In this document: positions 7,389 through 14,789 of the stretch, one piece after another
How the letters are laid out: each line of letters begins with the position of its first letter
Position numbering within the stretch: the first letter of the stretch is position 1
Source of the DNA: a virus
Direction: 5' to 3' (one strand)
Length of the DNA: 35,184 nt
Virus record (IMG/VR): IMGVR_UViG_3300046011_012344
Coordinates: 1 to 35,184 of that record
Position numbers and translations under genes: made by a program
Notes under the pieces: model-generated
What the model was told of the DNA's origin: nothing
The model's database searches: none
Seen by the model: only the letters and a program-made list of their open reading frames with translations

Positions 7389-7567
7389 ATAAAAAAACAA
7401 AAAATCCAAGAGGGAGCTTCAAGCCTCCAAAGGAAATCGTAGATGCTGTAAAACTCATTGAGAACTGGGTTAGACAACAAACCGATAGAGACGACTGGGC
7501 GATAGGCGAAATAGCCTGTCGCAAAGGCTTTGAAAGATTATTAAAAGATATAAAAAATGTCCGATAA
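7385..7567 (+). CDS. Small hypothetical protein, probable TTG start
   Basis: A 60-aa frame with no ATG; the best start is TTG at 7385, which overlaps the previous stop as TTGA, mirroring the ATGA junctions elsewhere (TTG at 7373 is an alternative). The product has a basic Pro/Gly-rich start (NPRGSFKPPKEI) and a helical remainder (IVDAVKLIENWVRQQ, then GFERLLKDIKNV). The following short gene starts 11 bp before its end. No family recognised. The coupled layout supports it, but non-ATG initiation lowers confidence. Confidence 0.5.
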   Translation: MNKKTKNPRGSFKPPKEIVDAVKLIENWVRQQTDRDDWAIGEIACRKGFERLLKDIKNVR

Positions 7568-7700
7568 AAAAGAATCAATCTTTACTTCCAAAAGTGAAGC
7601 CGGTAAAGGTGATAAGCCTAGAAATATCAGTAGACAATATTGGGATAATTATGACCAAATAGATTGGAAGAAAAAGAAAAAAGATGTGGAAACAAATAAA
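7557..7700 (+). CDS. Short conserved phage protein with GKGDKPR motif (47 aa)
   Basis: An ATG at 7557 opens a 47-residue frame: MSDKKESIFTSKSEAGKGDKP, then RNISRQYWDNYDQIDWKKK. The combination GKGDKPR ... Y..NYD.I.W.K matches a very short phage protein type that I recall from many genomes, usually about 40-60 aa and ending in Lys residues. It overlaps the previous gene by 11 bp and the next micro-ORF by 16 bp. It is highly charged and soluble. Role unknown. Confidence 0.6.
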
Positions 7701-7753
7701 AAGTAAAAAAGACTGGCTGATAATAGCGCTATTTGTTTTTATTTATTTTTTAA
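7685..7753 (+). CDS. Possible membrane micropeptide (22 aa)
   Basis: An ATG at 7685, inside the end of the preceding short gene, encodes a basic start (MWKQIKSKKDW) followed by a hydrophobic run (LIIALFVLFIFF) and a stop at 7751-7753. The positive start and hydrophobic tail are what a tiny membrane peptide would look like. In such AT-rich DNA, T-rich codons produce hydrophobic frames by chance, so this is tentative. Confidence 0.3.
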
Positions 7754-7785
7754 TTGGATTTTTATTTCTATAGGTGTAAAATATA

Positions 7786-7801
7786 TTTGACTTCTAGTGC
7801 C
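7786..7801. repeat. 16-bp inverted repeat, left copy (flanks hsp20)
   Basis: TTTGACTTCTAGTGCC here is the exact reverse complement of 8365-8380. The copy contains the TTGACT -35 box of the hsp20 promoter. Just inside it lies a small palindrome, CCCT-AAA-AGGG. Confidence 0.9.
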
Positions 7802-7815
7802 CTAAAAGGGATTAG
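7787..7815 (+). promoter_or_regulatory. Putative hsp20 promoter
   Basis: TTGACT at 7787-7792 with a weak -10 (GATTAG or ATTAGA) 17-18 bp downstream. Unlike the leaderless promoters in this window, about 40 bp separate it from the ATG, and that leader holds a strong ribosome-binding site. Confidence 0.45.
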
Positions 7816-7841
7816 AAAAACAAAAAATAACTCGCTTAAAA

Positions 7842-7856
7842 AAAGGAGAATATAAT
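7842..7856 (+). promoter_or_regulatory. Strong Shine-Dalgarno sequence for hsp20
   Basis: AAAAGGAG lies about 8-9 bases before the hsp20 ATG at 7857. It is the only clear Shine-Dalgarno sequence I found before a gene in the window, so this gene may be expressed at a high level or may have come from another source. Confidence 0.6.
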
Positions 7857-8327
7857 ATGACAACAACATTAGTACCTGGACATTATTCGTCCACAGAGAG
7901 GGTTCTTAGCCGATTGCCCGATCTGTTTAATGATAATTGGCTAACAAATGCAATCGATAGTTGGGATAAAGCTTTGGATGTTCCAAATGCCGTTTATCCA
8001 TACAATATCAGACTTGTTAAAAACGACAAAGGAGAAGAAAAGCAATACGAAATCGAGGTTGCTTTGGCTGGAGTCGGTAAAAACAATATTGATATTAAGG
8101 TAAAAGACTCGCTTCTCAATATAGAGATCAAGCATGTCGAATCCGACAATGAAGAGAACTCTTACTTGAGAAAAGGAATCAGCAAGAGAAAGGGAAAGCT
8201 TTCCTTTTCGCTTGGTGAAAAAGTGCAAAAAAAGAAAATCTCATCATCTTATATCGATGGATTATTGAAGGTAGTTGTGCCGCTGGCTCAACCAGAAACC
8301 CTCGACATCGACGTTAAGGTAACGTGA
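7857..8327 (+). CDS. hsp20: Small heat-shock protein Hsp20 (alpha-crystallin family)
   Basis: The 156-aa protein has a variable N-terminus with the usual phage Hsp20 look (LSRLPDLFNDNW) and an alpha-crystallin domain from about residue 45 (YNIRLVKN, YEIEVALAGVGKNNIDIKV). The diagnostic end DGLLKVVVPL corresponds to the family's A-x-x-x-n-G-v-L motif. A C-terminal LDIDVKV resembles the I-x-I anchor used in oligomer assembly. Small heat-shock proteins hold unfolding proteins in solution without ATP; in cyanophages and other large phages such genes are common and are thought to help virion assembly or protect host protein. It has its own promoter, a strong Shine-Dalgarno site and flanking inverted repeats, so it looks like a self-contained cassette. 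Confidence 0.92.
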   Translation: MTTTLVPGHYSSTERVLSRLPDLFNDNWLTNAIDSWDKALDVPNAVYPYNIRLVKNDKGEEKQYEIEVALAGVGKNNIDIKVKDSLLNIEIKHVESDNEENSYLRKGISKRKGKLSFSLGEKVQKKKISSSYIDGLLKVVVPLAQPETLDIDVKVT

Positions 8328-8364
8328 TTAAAAAATTAAATTAAATTAAATTAATCTGCTAAAA

Positions 8365-8380
8365 GGCACTAGAAGTCAAA
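8365..8380. repeat. 16-bp inverted repeat, right copy
   Basis: GGCACTAGAAGTCAAA is the exact reverse complement of 7786-7801. Here it lies between hsp20 and the next gene, 10 bp before the ATG at 8391. Around it, AAAAGG (8361-8366) and CCTTTT (8381-8386) could pair, giving a hairpin that might end transcription or bind a regulator. Confidence 0.9.
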
Positions 8381-8390
8381 CCTTTTTAAA

Positions 8391-8669
8391 ATGAAAAAAA
8401 TTATTGAACCAACTGGCGACGTATGTATTAAATTCACAGAAGAAGAGTTATCAAAACTCGGTCTAAAGCAAGGTGATAAGCTCTCTTGGGAAGAGACAAG
8501 GGACGGATTTATTCTTAAAAAATACGAAAAAATAGACGTTGATATTAGCGAATGGAGTAGGGAAGTTCTCGAAATGTTGATTGCGGAGTCGGTAGAGCAA
8601 GACGTTTCCGTGAACGATGTAATTTGCAAAATCCTTGAGGAACAATTTGCCAAAGAAGACAATGAATAA
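8391..8669 (+). CDS. AbrB-like / ribbon-type small DNA-binding protein candidate
   Basis: The 92-aa protein begins with a pattern like a SpoVT/AbrB swapped hairpin: GDVCIKFTEEELSKLGLKQG, then DKLSWEE and DGFILKK. This resembles 'g.i.IP.ell..Lgi..Gd.v.v....dg.i.i'. A C-terminal helical part (SREVLEMLIAESVEQDVSV) could help dimerise. Such proteins are usually transcription factors or antitoxins; no toxin partner is seen next to it. The 16-bp inverted repeat just upstream would be an obvious place for autoregulation, but that is inference. The next gene starts inside its end (8 bp overlap). Confidence 0.55.
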   Translation: MKKIIEPTGDVCIKFTEEELSKLGLKQGDKLSWEETRDGFILKKYEKIDVDISEWSREVLEMLIAESVEQDVSVNDVICKILEEQFAKEDNE

Positions 8670-8922
8670 AACTTCTTTTTTGCCAATTTTCGAAGTTGGT
8701 CTTGCTAATGAAGACATGCCGGCTTGCAGACAAGTTCATACGGCTCAAATAGATCCGGCTATATTGGCGGGAATGTGTATTTCAATTCTTGATTCTGTCA
8801 TTTCGAAGCTTCCAGATGAAAGTCAGATAAACTTTGAAGAAGAAACTGCAAAACTTTTTAATTATATGCTCGACGCAAGACATGGTTATGTTTCCACCAT
8901 AAAGCTTAAGCCGGATGAATAG
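8662..8922 (+). CDS. Hypothetical protein
   Basis: An 86-aa protein. I chose ATG 8662, which overlaps the end of the AbrB-like gene, rather than a TTG at 8635. A central hydrophobic helix (PAILAGMCISILDSVISKL) is more likely a buried amphipathic helix than a membrane segment. The rest is acidic. No family recognised. A GTGTAT promoter-like motif follows the stop. Confidence 0.58.
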   Translation: MNKTSFLPIFEVGLANEDMPACRQVHTAQIDPAILAGMCISILDSVISKLPDESQINFEEETAKLFNYMLDARHGYVSTIKLKPDE

Positions 8923-8934
8923 GCTCAAAAAAAA

Positions 8935-8943
8935 GTGTATTAA
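8935..8943 (+). promoter_or_regulatory. Putative late promoter motif GTGTATTAA
   Basis: GTGTAT at 8935-8940 lies 9 bp before the ATG at 8950. The same hexamer precedes other putative structural genes at 14430 and 14862 with a gap of 8 bp. A phage-specific late sigma-like factor could read it; no experimental support. Confidence 0.35.
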
Positions 8944-8949
8944 TCTGAT

Positions 8950-9564
8950 ATGATATCTTTTAATACAAATGTTAGAATAGAACCCAGCGCAAGATCTTTT
9001 TTAGCTGGCAGTTGTCATACTGTTACTGTAAATGGGACATATTGGAGCGATCCGCCCACTTATTCGATTGGCTCAGCTATTACTCCATATTCAATGAATG
9101 ACTATACGCTAGACGCGGCAACGGTACAACAACTGGTTCCAAGTTGGGCTTATGGTGGCGCATATATAAAAAGAATATATAGCGAAGTATCACCAAAGAA
9201 TACTTCTACAGCAGATAATAAATGTCTTATTCTTTATGTGTCTAATGTTGAAGATAACGCTCAATGGGTATTTTCAATCCTCAAAAGAGGAAGCGCCGCA
9301 ACTTCCGTTGAAGGTCAAGGAATATACGAAGCAAGTACCTGGTCTTATTTGGATTTGTTTTTAACGCCAACACATTACACCAATCCTATTTCTAGAGATT
9401 TGACCGGTTACACAAATCCACCAGAAACTTGGCAATCTGGCGGCGACGTGCTTACCAAACAGGAATACGATATGTATTTAAATGGGTGTGTTAAAGATCT
9501 TAATAACACGCGGCTAGCGCTAGCTCCAGGAGACGGAGTTTATAGCTCCCTATCAATTACTTAA
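8950..9564 (+). CDS. Hypothetical protein, possible virion component
   Basis: A 204-aa protein rich in Thr, Ser, Tyr and Gly with few charges, the composition common in extracellular or virion beta-structured proteins. Segments such as CHTVTVNGTYWS and KCLILYVSN read as beta strands. No signal peptide, so if it reaches the outside it probably does so as part of the virion. It is preceded by the GTGTAT motif shared with other structural-type genes and is coupled to the next gene by a TAATG overlap. No domain recognised. Confidence 0.62.
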   Translation: MISFNTNVRIEPSARSFLAGSCHTVTVNGTYWSDPPTYSIGSAITPYSMNDYTLDAATVQQLVPSWAYGGAYIKRIYSEVSPKNTSTADNKCLILYVSNVEDNAQWVFSILKRGSAATSVEGQGIYEASTWSYLDLFLTPTHYTNPISRDLTGYTNPPETWQSGGDVLTKQEYDMYLNGCVKDLNNTRLALAPGDGVYSSLSIT

Positions 9565-10112
9565 TGAGTAATTGCTTCATTGGCTCTATTCCAAAACATC
9601 AATATGTATGGGTGGATAGTCAATTTACTCATAAGAATCCCACGGGATTTGTTCGTGCCGTTTGGTTTGGCTTAACTAGTTTTCCTGGAAGAGCTTGGGG
9701 TTTTAATGTAATGTTTGAAAATGGGGCAGTTTATAGGAATATACCACCTCACGCTATTGCTTTTTCTGAAAATCCTGAAAAAAATTGGAAAATAAATCAG
9801 GCTCAATTATGGGATTGCTATGGATATAATTGGTCAACCCTAGAGTATACATATTTAAGAGGTTTAAAATGCTTATGTCGAATTAATGACATCCATCTAT
9901 ACGGTCAGTATCTTTTTACCGTAGCTCCAATAGAAGACGGTTTTTCAAATGAACCAAGTCAATCTAAAGAATTTAAATTTATAAAATTAGATAACGGAAG
10001 AATAACTATTCAACCTACGAATAAAGTTTTATTTATAGACAAAAGTTTTACAGAAGAAGAAGTTTTTCAGGAATTAAAGCTGCAAACCGAAATTTACTCT
10101 TGCGAATCATAA
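9564..10112 (+). CDS. Conserved large-phage hypothetical protein
   Basis: The 182-aa protein contains a run typical of a conserved phage hypothetical: AVWFGLTSFPGRAWGFNVMF, then ENGAVYRNIPPHAIAF and AQLWDCYGYNWSTLEY. In relatives known to me this describes a small beta-rich protein of unknown role in large phages, including cyanophages. Aromatic content is high. It begins at a TAATG overlap with the preceding gene and is followed by an 84-bp gap with promoter-like AT-rich sequence. Confidence 0.68.
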   Translation: MSNCFIGSIPKHQYVWVDSQFTHKNPTGFVRAVWFGLTSFPGRAWGFNVMFENGAVYRNIPPHAIAFSENPEKNWKINQAQLWDCYGYNWSTLEYTYLRGLKCLCRINDIHLYGQYLFTVAPIEDGFSNEPSQSKEFKFIKLDNGRITIQPTNKVLFIDKSFTEEEVFQELKLQTEIYSCES

Positions 10113-10196
10113 TTTGAAATAAAAACTCACGCCATTATAAAATTTAGTGTAAATTGCTGTATATTATAGTATATATAGCGCTCAAAATCTAAAATT
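10113..10196 (+). promoter_or_regulatory. Intergenic region with TATA-rich promoter-like tracts
   Basis: These 84 bp hold GTGTAAATTG near 10147 and then two TATA-rich tracts ending in TATATATAG about 20 bp before the next ATG. They resemble the GTGTATATATA motif seen at other structural genes but match it imperfectly. Probably a promoter region for the 10197 operon. Confidence 0.35.
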
Positions 10197-10850
10197 ATGG
10201 AAGTTTTTATTAAGGCATCAAATATTAGTCCAAAGCTTGGAGAGAATTTTTCTCTTCATGGGAGTCTAACTCCGAACCAAAAAACCAACCTTACAAAGCT
10301 AGACTTAATAGGTGGTTATAAATTGACCGTACAACAAGGAGAGACTAAAGTCGTAATTACTCCAATTGACGCCAAGGTTACGCCTAAAGAATTAAATATA
10401 AATAATCAAAACCAACTAGTCTTTTCAGCAAAAAATTTTTCTAACATAGATTATAGACCAATAAGCGAGGAAACTTCTGAAATATTAGAATTTAGAAGAG
10501 GGATTTTTCCTTCTTACAAAATAGAAGAAATAGAAGAATCAATAATAGGAGATAGGTTACTTCTTAATTTCTTAGATCAGTCCATAGCTTTTACTATTAT
10601 TGCCTCCAAAGTAAGTCAGGAAGAAGAGGCAAACATAAAATACGGTTCTTGGGACCTGCCAAATCAAGATAATATTACCAGAGGGCCATCTTTCGTTTTC
10701 AAAAAATACAACGATACCTCTATGCCTCCCGTATTAGAAATACATAATCCATTTGCAAATTCTTTTTATAAAATAAATAAAATTGAAGGACTTGAAAATT
10801 TCGAAGTCCGAGAGTTCTCTGACACAGATGAGTTATTTTTTGCATACTAA
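10197..10850 (+). CDS. Putative virion protein
   Basis: A 217-aa soluble protein, beta-rich in appearance. Its start, MEVFIKASNISPKLGENFSL, resembles the beginnings of two genes further on (MQVFLRAPSLGNDIGQSFEL at 14862 and MQIFLKSPLFEADENILLKI at 16743), so it may share their small N-terminal domain. Beyond that the similarity fades. It is followed after five bases by the large 701-aa gene, so the two are probably co-transcribed. No catalytic motif recognised. Confidence 0.6.
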   Translation: MEVFIKASNISPKLGENFSLHGSLTPNQKTNLTKLDLIGGYKLTVQQGETKVVITPIDAKVTPKELNINNQNQLVFSAKNFSNIDYRPISEETSEILEFRRGIFPSYKIEEIEESIIGDRLLLNFLDQSIAFTIIASKVSQEEEANIKYGSWDLPNQDNITRGPSFVFKKYNDTSMPPVLEIHNPFANSFYKINKIEGLENFEVREFSDTDELFFAY

Positions 10851-10855
10851 AGCTT

Positions 10856-12961
10856 ATGAGTACGACGAATAGCCCTAAAACAATATTTCTTCAATTTTCT
10901 GGTAATTACAACGAAAGCAGATTGGAAACATGGGGAATGCCATTTCCCTATGGTTTAAATTTTTCGGAGTTGAGTTCAAGCTCTGCCCAATGGACTGCTC
11001 AAAGACTTAAAATCATCAATTTTTTAAAAGCCAAGCTTGAAATATTCAATATTAATATCAGCATAGCCGGACAAAACAACCCGCTGACCCCAAACGTTTT
11101 AGCAAAAATTATTTTTTTGCCAGTAAAAAGCAACTCAGGAGACACCTCTGTTTTAAATTTTTACACAAGATTAAAGCAAAAATTAAATATTACTTCGGGT
11201 TTCTACGCGCCTTTGAACGCAATCGCTTTTCCAACAATAAGAACTGGTTTTGTTTTTCTTGTAGACAAAGATCCTTTCGACTCTTCTCATTCTTTATATA
11301 TTTCAGACAGCCATCATCACGCAGCCGCATTAATTTCTAAAATTTTAGGAATAAAAAGTTTAGATTTTGGTTATAAAAATGGAGCGCCATCAAAAAGAGC
11401 GGGATGGACAGCAATACAAAGAAAAAACATATCAAGTTATACAGAAGCTTTTTACAATCAATGGTACGTTGGGGAACAGAATCCAATAAAGCTAATTTCG
11501 TCTAAAGCTGGATATATAAAAGCGCCTACCATAGGAAGCTTAGCTAACCAAGCCCCTAATTCTGGAGGTACTATCGTTTTAACAAAGCAAAGGCTAATAA
11601 CCAGATTTAAGTCAGATATTTTTTCTACACTTAATCAAGACACAGAGGATCAGTATATAAACCCAGGATATTCTTCTTCAAGAGACTATGTAATAAAGGG
11701 AATGATAGGCTTTCCAGGCGATGAAGATTACCTGAAAATACTTTTAGATGCAGGCACGTACAGATTGCAGCAAATTCACTTGCCTCATTCAATGTTAGAC
11801 GTGAAAATACAATTACTAGATCCAAGAATTGAAGTACCAAAAAATAAAAACGGATTAAATACTTCTTCCATAAAGTCAGAATGTGCTAAAATTTCTGAGT
11901 ATCCAAAATCAATTTACGGAAGTCATGAATGTTTTGGCTTGGACAAAACTGCTGCTGAAACATATGGAAGTAGCGGTATACTAATAGATTCAAATCCAAA
12001 TGAGAAATCGGCGGCTATCGAATTTCAAATTAAAAAAAGAACCTTTATTTATTTGAAAGTTTGCTCAAGATTAGGCTCATCAGGGTCAACAAATGATTAC
12101 GCAGCTGATGTTGGAAAATATGCCATAGCTCTAATTGGCGCAGACAAAAAGAAGGTATCTAACGATTTAACATACCCCTCTTGCTATATTAACTGGTCCT
12201 TAAATCCAGATCCAATAGCTGTTCCGCAGAGAAAGCTTAGCAGAATAAAAATTTCACAAAACGGAGCAGTTAAAGATGTTGCTTTTTATCTTCAGGAAAT
12301 AGAAGATGTCACAAAGGGCGCTTTAATTACTCCTAGAAAATTTAATACAGTAGTAAATGGAAAACTAATAGACTCTACAAGTTCCATAGGTATAAAATAT
12401 ATAGTCGATCATTATGAGTATAGCTTGTTCGGCTATCCAAGAGATAGCGGTGAGCGATTTAGATTATTCGCGCCAAGCTCAAAAAATGCTGGAAAATTTG
12501 CTCAGGTTGAATTTATTGCCGGTGGAGTTTATAACCCATCTGAGAGCGAAGCTTTTAGCGGATGGAGCGATAGCGGAGGTTTTATAACCAATTGGTCAGA
12601 TGTTTCCGTTGGGGCGAACTATACACAACCACCATCGACAAGTCAAGAAATCCCCATTTCCGCGCCAACTCCCACCCCCACTCCTGTATGCAGAGTAAGA
12701 GAATGCACCGGAGATCAAAACGATGCTCCAGCCAATTGCGGCTATGAAACCGATGGAAATGGATACGCCAAAGACCTTTCATTTAATTGCCCAACCTGTA
12801 AGTGTACTTGCAAATACAGAGAATGTACAGGCAATTCAAGCGATCCATCAATGGAATGTTGGAGATACGGATTCCCAGGGGATTATGAGGCAAGCTGTTC
12901 AGACCCGGACAAACCTATCGGTCAGCAGGGTTTTTGCGGGTGCAAAAAAGTAAGCTCTTGA
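10856..12961 (+). CDS. Inactive metalloprotease-like protein with PPC domain and Cys-rich tail
   Basis: The 701-aa protein follows the layout of bacterial secreted metalloproteases with a PPC domain. It opens with TIFLQFSGNY and FNINISI (in the family 'vvyLDFdG' and 'FNVNVT'), later GFVFLVDKDP and LYISDSHHH. After that come GWTAIQ and QWYVGEQ, matching 'GWaPIMG' and 'QWSkGEY'. Where the family has HExxHxxG, residues 153-166 read HHHAAALISKILGI, so the catalytic Glu and second His are missing. A PPC-like domain covers about 290-430 (GDEDYLKILLDAGTYRL, VGKYAIALIG). Near 602-612 is a Pro/Thr linker, then two Cys-rich repeats, each with a C-x-x-R-E-C-T-G core, reaching the C-terminus. No signal peptide. 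I infer a binding or structural appendage protein, not an enzyme. Confidence 0.62.
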   Translation: MSTTNSPKTIFLQFSGNYNESRLETWGMPFPYGLNFSELSSSSAQWTAQRLKIINFLKAKLEIFNINISIAGQNNPLTPNVLAKIIFLPVKSNSGDTSVLNFYTRLKQKLNITSGFYAPLNAIAFPTIRTGFVFLVDKDPFDSSHSLYISDSHHHAAALISKILGIKSLDFGYKNGAPSKRAGWTAIQRKNISSYTEAFYNQWYVGEQNPIKLISSKAGYIKAPTIGSLANQAPNSGGTIVLTKQRLITRFKSDIFSTLNQDTEDQYINPGYSSSRDYVIKGMIGFPGDEDYLKILLDAGTYRLQQIHLPHSMLDVKIQLLDPRIEVPKNKNGLNTSSIKSECAKISEYPKSIYGSHECFGLDKTAAETYGSSGILIDSNPNEKSAAIEFQIKKRTFIYLKVCSRLGSSGSTNDYAADVGKYAIALIGADKKKVSNDLTYPSCYINWSLNPDPIAVPQRKLSRIKISQNGAVKDVAFYLQEIEDVTKGALITPRKFNTVVNGKLIDSTSSIGIKYIVDHYEYSLFGYPRDSGERFRLFAPSSKNAGKFAQVEFIAGGVYNPSESEAFSGWSDSGGFITNWSDVSVGANYTQPPSTSQEIPISAPTPTPTPVCRVRECTGDQNDAPANCGYETDGNGYAKDLSFNCPTCKCTCKYRECTGNSSDPSMECWRYGFPGDYEASCSDPDKPIGQQGFCGCKKVSS

Positions 12962-12986
12962 CTTTTTTTTAAAAAAAATCCATATT
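12958..12986 (+). promoter_or_regulatory. Leaderless promoter for VWA transcription unit
   Basis: TTGACT at 12958-12963, 17 bp spacer, CATATT at 12981-12986, then seven bases to an ATG at 12994. The -35 overlaps the end of the 701-aa gene. The -10 box forms the left arm of the inverted repeat described at 12979. Confidence 0.5.
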
Positions 12987-12998
12987 GAAAAATATGGA
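12979..12998. repeat. 8-bp inverted repeat over -10 box and start codon
   Basis: TCCATATT (12979-12986) and AATATGGA (12991-12998) are perfect inverted arms around GAAA. The left arm is the putative -10 box; the right arm contains the ATG at 12994. As DNA it could be a dimeric operator; as RNA from an upstream transcript it would form a GAAA-capped hairpin hiding the start codon. Confidence 0.7.
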
Positions 12999-13053
12999 AC
13001 CCTACCATTTCTATATCGGCTTAGCCGTCTGGCTTCTTTTTCAACTTTTATGA
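12994..13053 (+). CDS. Possible 19-aa hydrophobic leader peptide upstream of VWA gene
   Basis: The ATG at 12994 opens a 19-codon frame, MEPYHFYIGLAVWLLFQLL, whose TGA overlaps the start of the VWA gene (ATGA at 13050). The product is a short, highly hydrophobic peptide. Its start lies at the predicted transcription start of a TTGACT promoter. It may be a translated membrane micropeptide, or a leader whose translation controls the VWA gene by coupling. The exact ATGA junction is the best support. Confidence 0.45.
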   Translation: MEPYHFYIGLAVWLLFQLL

Positions 13054-14402
13054 GCAAAAAAGAAGAATTTGAACAATTGTCTTACGAAGAGTCTAGGCAA
13101 ATAGCTATTGATATAATTAAATATCACGGCATTTTTTATAAATTTTGGGATTTAGTTCGCCCTTCTTATACAAATTCAAAAAAATATCCTACAGCTTGCG
13201 TAGCATTCAACAGAGACAATGACTGTGTTGATTTTATTATAAATAAAAAGTTTTGGAGCAAGCTCTCCCAGGAGCAAAAAAACTTCATAATTTGCCATGA
13301 ATGCCTTCACGTAATTCTTGAACACGGCAAAAGAGCATCATCTTCTACTGCAAAGCTTAATCCAGAAATGGTCAATGCTTGCCTAGATATTCCGATAAAC
13401 GAAATGCTGATCAAGTTTTTTGATTTTAATAGGAAGCAAATCGATCCAAAGAATAAATACTGCTGGGCGAATACCGTTTTTCCTAAACAAAAACTTCCAG
13501 ATGACCAAAGTTACGAATTTTATTTTAATAAATTTAAAGAAGGCGCGGACGTTTCTCAGATTTCCATATCAGGAATGGGCAGCGGCGAAGGTAAAGATGG
13601 ACAGCTTGAAACAAATAATCACGACAATTTAAATTCATTTAATGATCAAAACGCCGAAGCAAAAATAGAAGAACTTGTTAATTCTCTTTCAGATGAAGAA
13701 AAGGAAAGTTTAAAAGACATTGCCGAGAGAATGCAAAAAAGCTCTCAAAAAAACGACGATAAGAATCAGTCTAAAATTGCCGGAAACATGTCTGGCTCTT
13801 TGATTAAAGTAATTGGAAAAATTAAACCAAAAAAGAAAAAAAAATGGGAGACTGTAATCAAAAAATGGAGTCAGAAATTTTCTAGAGCAGAAAAAGAAGA
13901 CTTGCATTGGCTTGTGAAAGCTCGACGCCATTCATTAATCGATACAAATTTCTTTATAGCCTCTGATATAGAGCAAGAAATTAAAAAAAACAATAATGAA
14001 AAAATAGACGTCTGGATGTTTTTAGATACTTCTGGAAGTTGCGAAGGACTTGCTCCTAGATTCTGGAAAGCCGCAAGGTCTTTACCCCAAGATAAATTTA
14101 ATGTATTTTATCATTGTTTTGATACTCAAGTTTTTAAACTTAATCAAAAAGATGTAGAAACTGGCAAGCTCTACGGATTCGGCGGCACTTCCTTCATTGC
14201 TTTAGAAAACTTTATTCAAAAAACAATTAAAAAAGAAGGAAAGAAATATTCAAATATTGGAGCAGTATTTGTTATTACTGATGGGGCTGGAGATTATATC
14301 AAGCCAGAAAACCCTAAAAAATGGTATTGGTTTTTATCTGAGAACTATATTCACTGCATTCCTAAAAGCTCGCATGTCTTTTTATTAAAAGATTTCGAAT
14401 AA
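13050..14402 (+). CDS. DUF2201-type putative metallopeptidase with VWA domain
   Basis: The 450-aa protein has two domains. The N-terminal one carries HECLH at residues 83-87 (FIICHECLHVILEHG) and a downstream ACLDIPINEML with D113, matching the zinc site of the DUF2201 N-terminal metallopeptidase-like domain. A charged, low-complexity linker (about 175-285) follows. The C-terminal domain is a VWA fold: MFLDTSGS with MIDAS residues D326, S328 and S330, T380 in GFGGTS, and D411 in VITDGAG. In bacteria this family is encoded with a MoxR AAA+ ATPase, and the pair is thought to remodel or insert metal into target proteins. The matching ATPase gene is at 17061, separated by three structural-type genes. 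Its start overlaps the stop of a 19-aa ORF. Confidence 0.86.
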   Translation: MSKKEEFEQLSYEESRQIAIDIIKYHGIFYKFWDLVRPSYTNSKKYPTACVAFNRDNDCVDFIINKKFWSKLSQEQKNFIICHECLHVILEHGKRASSSTAKLNPEMVNACLDIPINEMLIKFFDFNRKQIDPKNKYCWANTVFPKQKLPDDQSYEFYFNKFKEGADVSQISISGMGSGEGKDGQLETNNHDNLNSFNDQNAEAKIEELVNSLSDEEKESLKDIAERMQKSSQKNDDKNQSKIAGNMSGSLIKVIGKIKPKKKKKWETVIKKWSQKFSRAEKEDLHWLVKARRHSLIDTNFFIASDIEQEIKKNNNEKIDVWMFLDTSGSCEGLAPRFWKAARSLPQDKFNVFYHCFDTQVFKLNQKDVETGKLYGFGGTSFIALENFIQKTIKKEGKKYSNIGAVFVITDGAGDYIKPENPKKWYWFLSENYIHCIPKSSHVFLLKDFE

Positions 14403-14415
14403 AAAAACTATATTT

Positions 14416-14424
14416 GTGTATTTA
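14416..14424 (+). promoter_or_regulatory. Putative late promoter motif GTGTATTTA
   Basis: GTGTAT at 14416-14421 is 8 bp before the ATG at 14430, the same spacing as before 14862. This would again give a leaderless or nearly leaderless mRNA. Confidence 0.38.
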
Positions 14425-14429
14425 TATAC

Positions 14430-14789
14430 ATGGCAAATATAGATTTAAATTTTCAAAAAGTTACTATCGCTGGATCTGCCGAAGAAAAAAAAAGCCTAGG
14501 CATTTCAAACCATAGAGGAAGTAAAAAATTAATCGTAGTAACTGACATTATACAGAAAGATTCTAGTATAATTACTTCTTCCATTTTTTTGCGTAAAAAT
14601 GGTATTGATTTAGTAGTCAGGGGCTTGAACAAGCCACCCATTACTGTAGACGAATCTATTATTTTTCCAGGAACTATGATTTCCAAACCTGGAGAATCCA
14701 TCTTTCTGGAAGAAGGCGACGAATTATTTGCTACAGTTGGAAAAGATGGAAGTACGGAATTTAAAATAAAATATTTTATTTTTTCCTAA
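14430..14789 (+). CDS. Small putative virion protein
   Basis: A 119-aa protein, predicted as beta-structure throughout (KKLIVVTDIIQ, SSIITSSIFLRKNG, GESIFLEEGDELFATVG). The last part resembles the end of jelly-roll or cupin-like small structural proteins in which an extended sheet closes the domain, but no family match is claimed. It has no signal peptide and no Cys. It lies between the VWA gene and the cupredoxin/metalloprotease gene with its own GTGTAT motif, so it probably belongs to the late structural set. Confidence 0.6.
   Translation: MANIDLNFQKVTIAGSAEEKKSLGISNHRGSKKLIVVTDIIQKDSSIITSSIFLRKNGIDLVVRGLNKPPITVDESIIFPGTMISKPGESIFLEEGDELFATVGKDGSTEFKIKYFIFS

Noticed and set aside
8391-8922. 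Toxin-antitoxin pair (AbrB-like antitoxin plus next gene)
   Set aside because: The following 86-aa protein shows no toxin motif (no PIN, MazF or RelE features), so the pair is not supported.
12723-12953. 76-aa + strand ORF inside the end of the 701-aa gene
   Set aside because: The overlapping frame of the 701-aa protein contains two matching Cys-rich repeats there; the other frame has no such structure.
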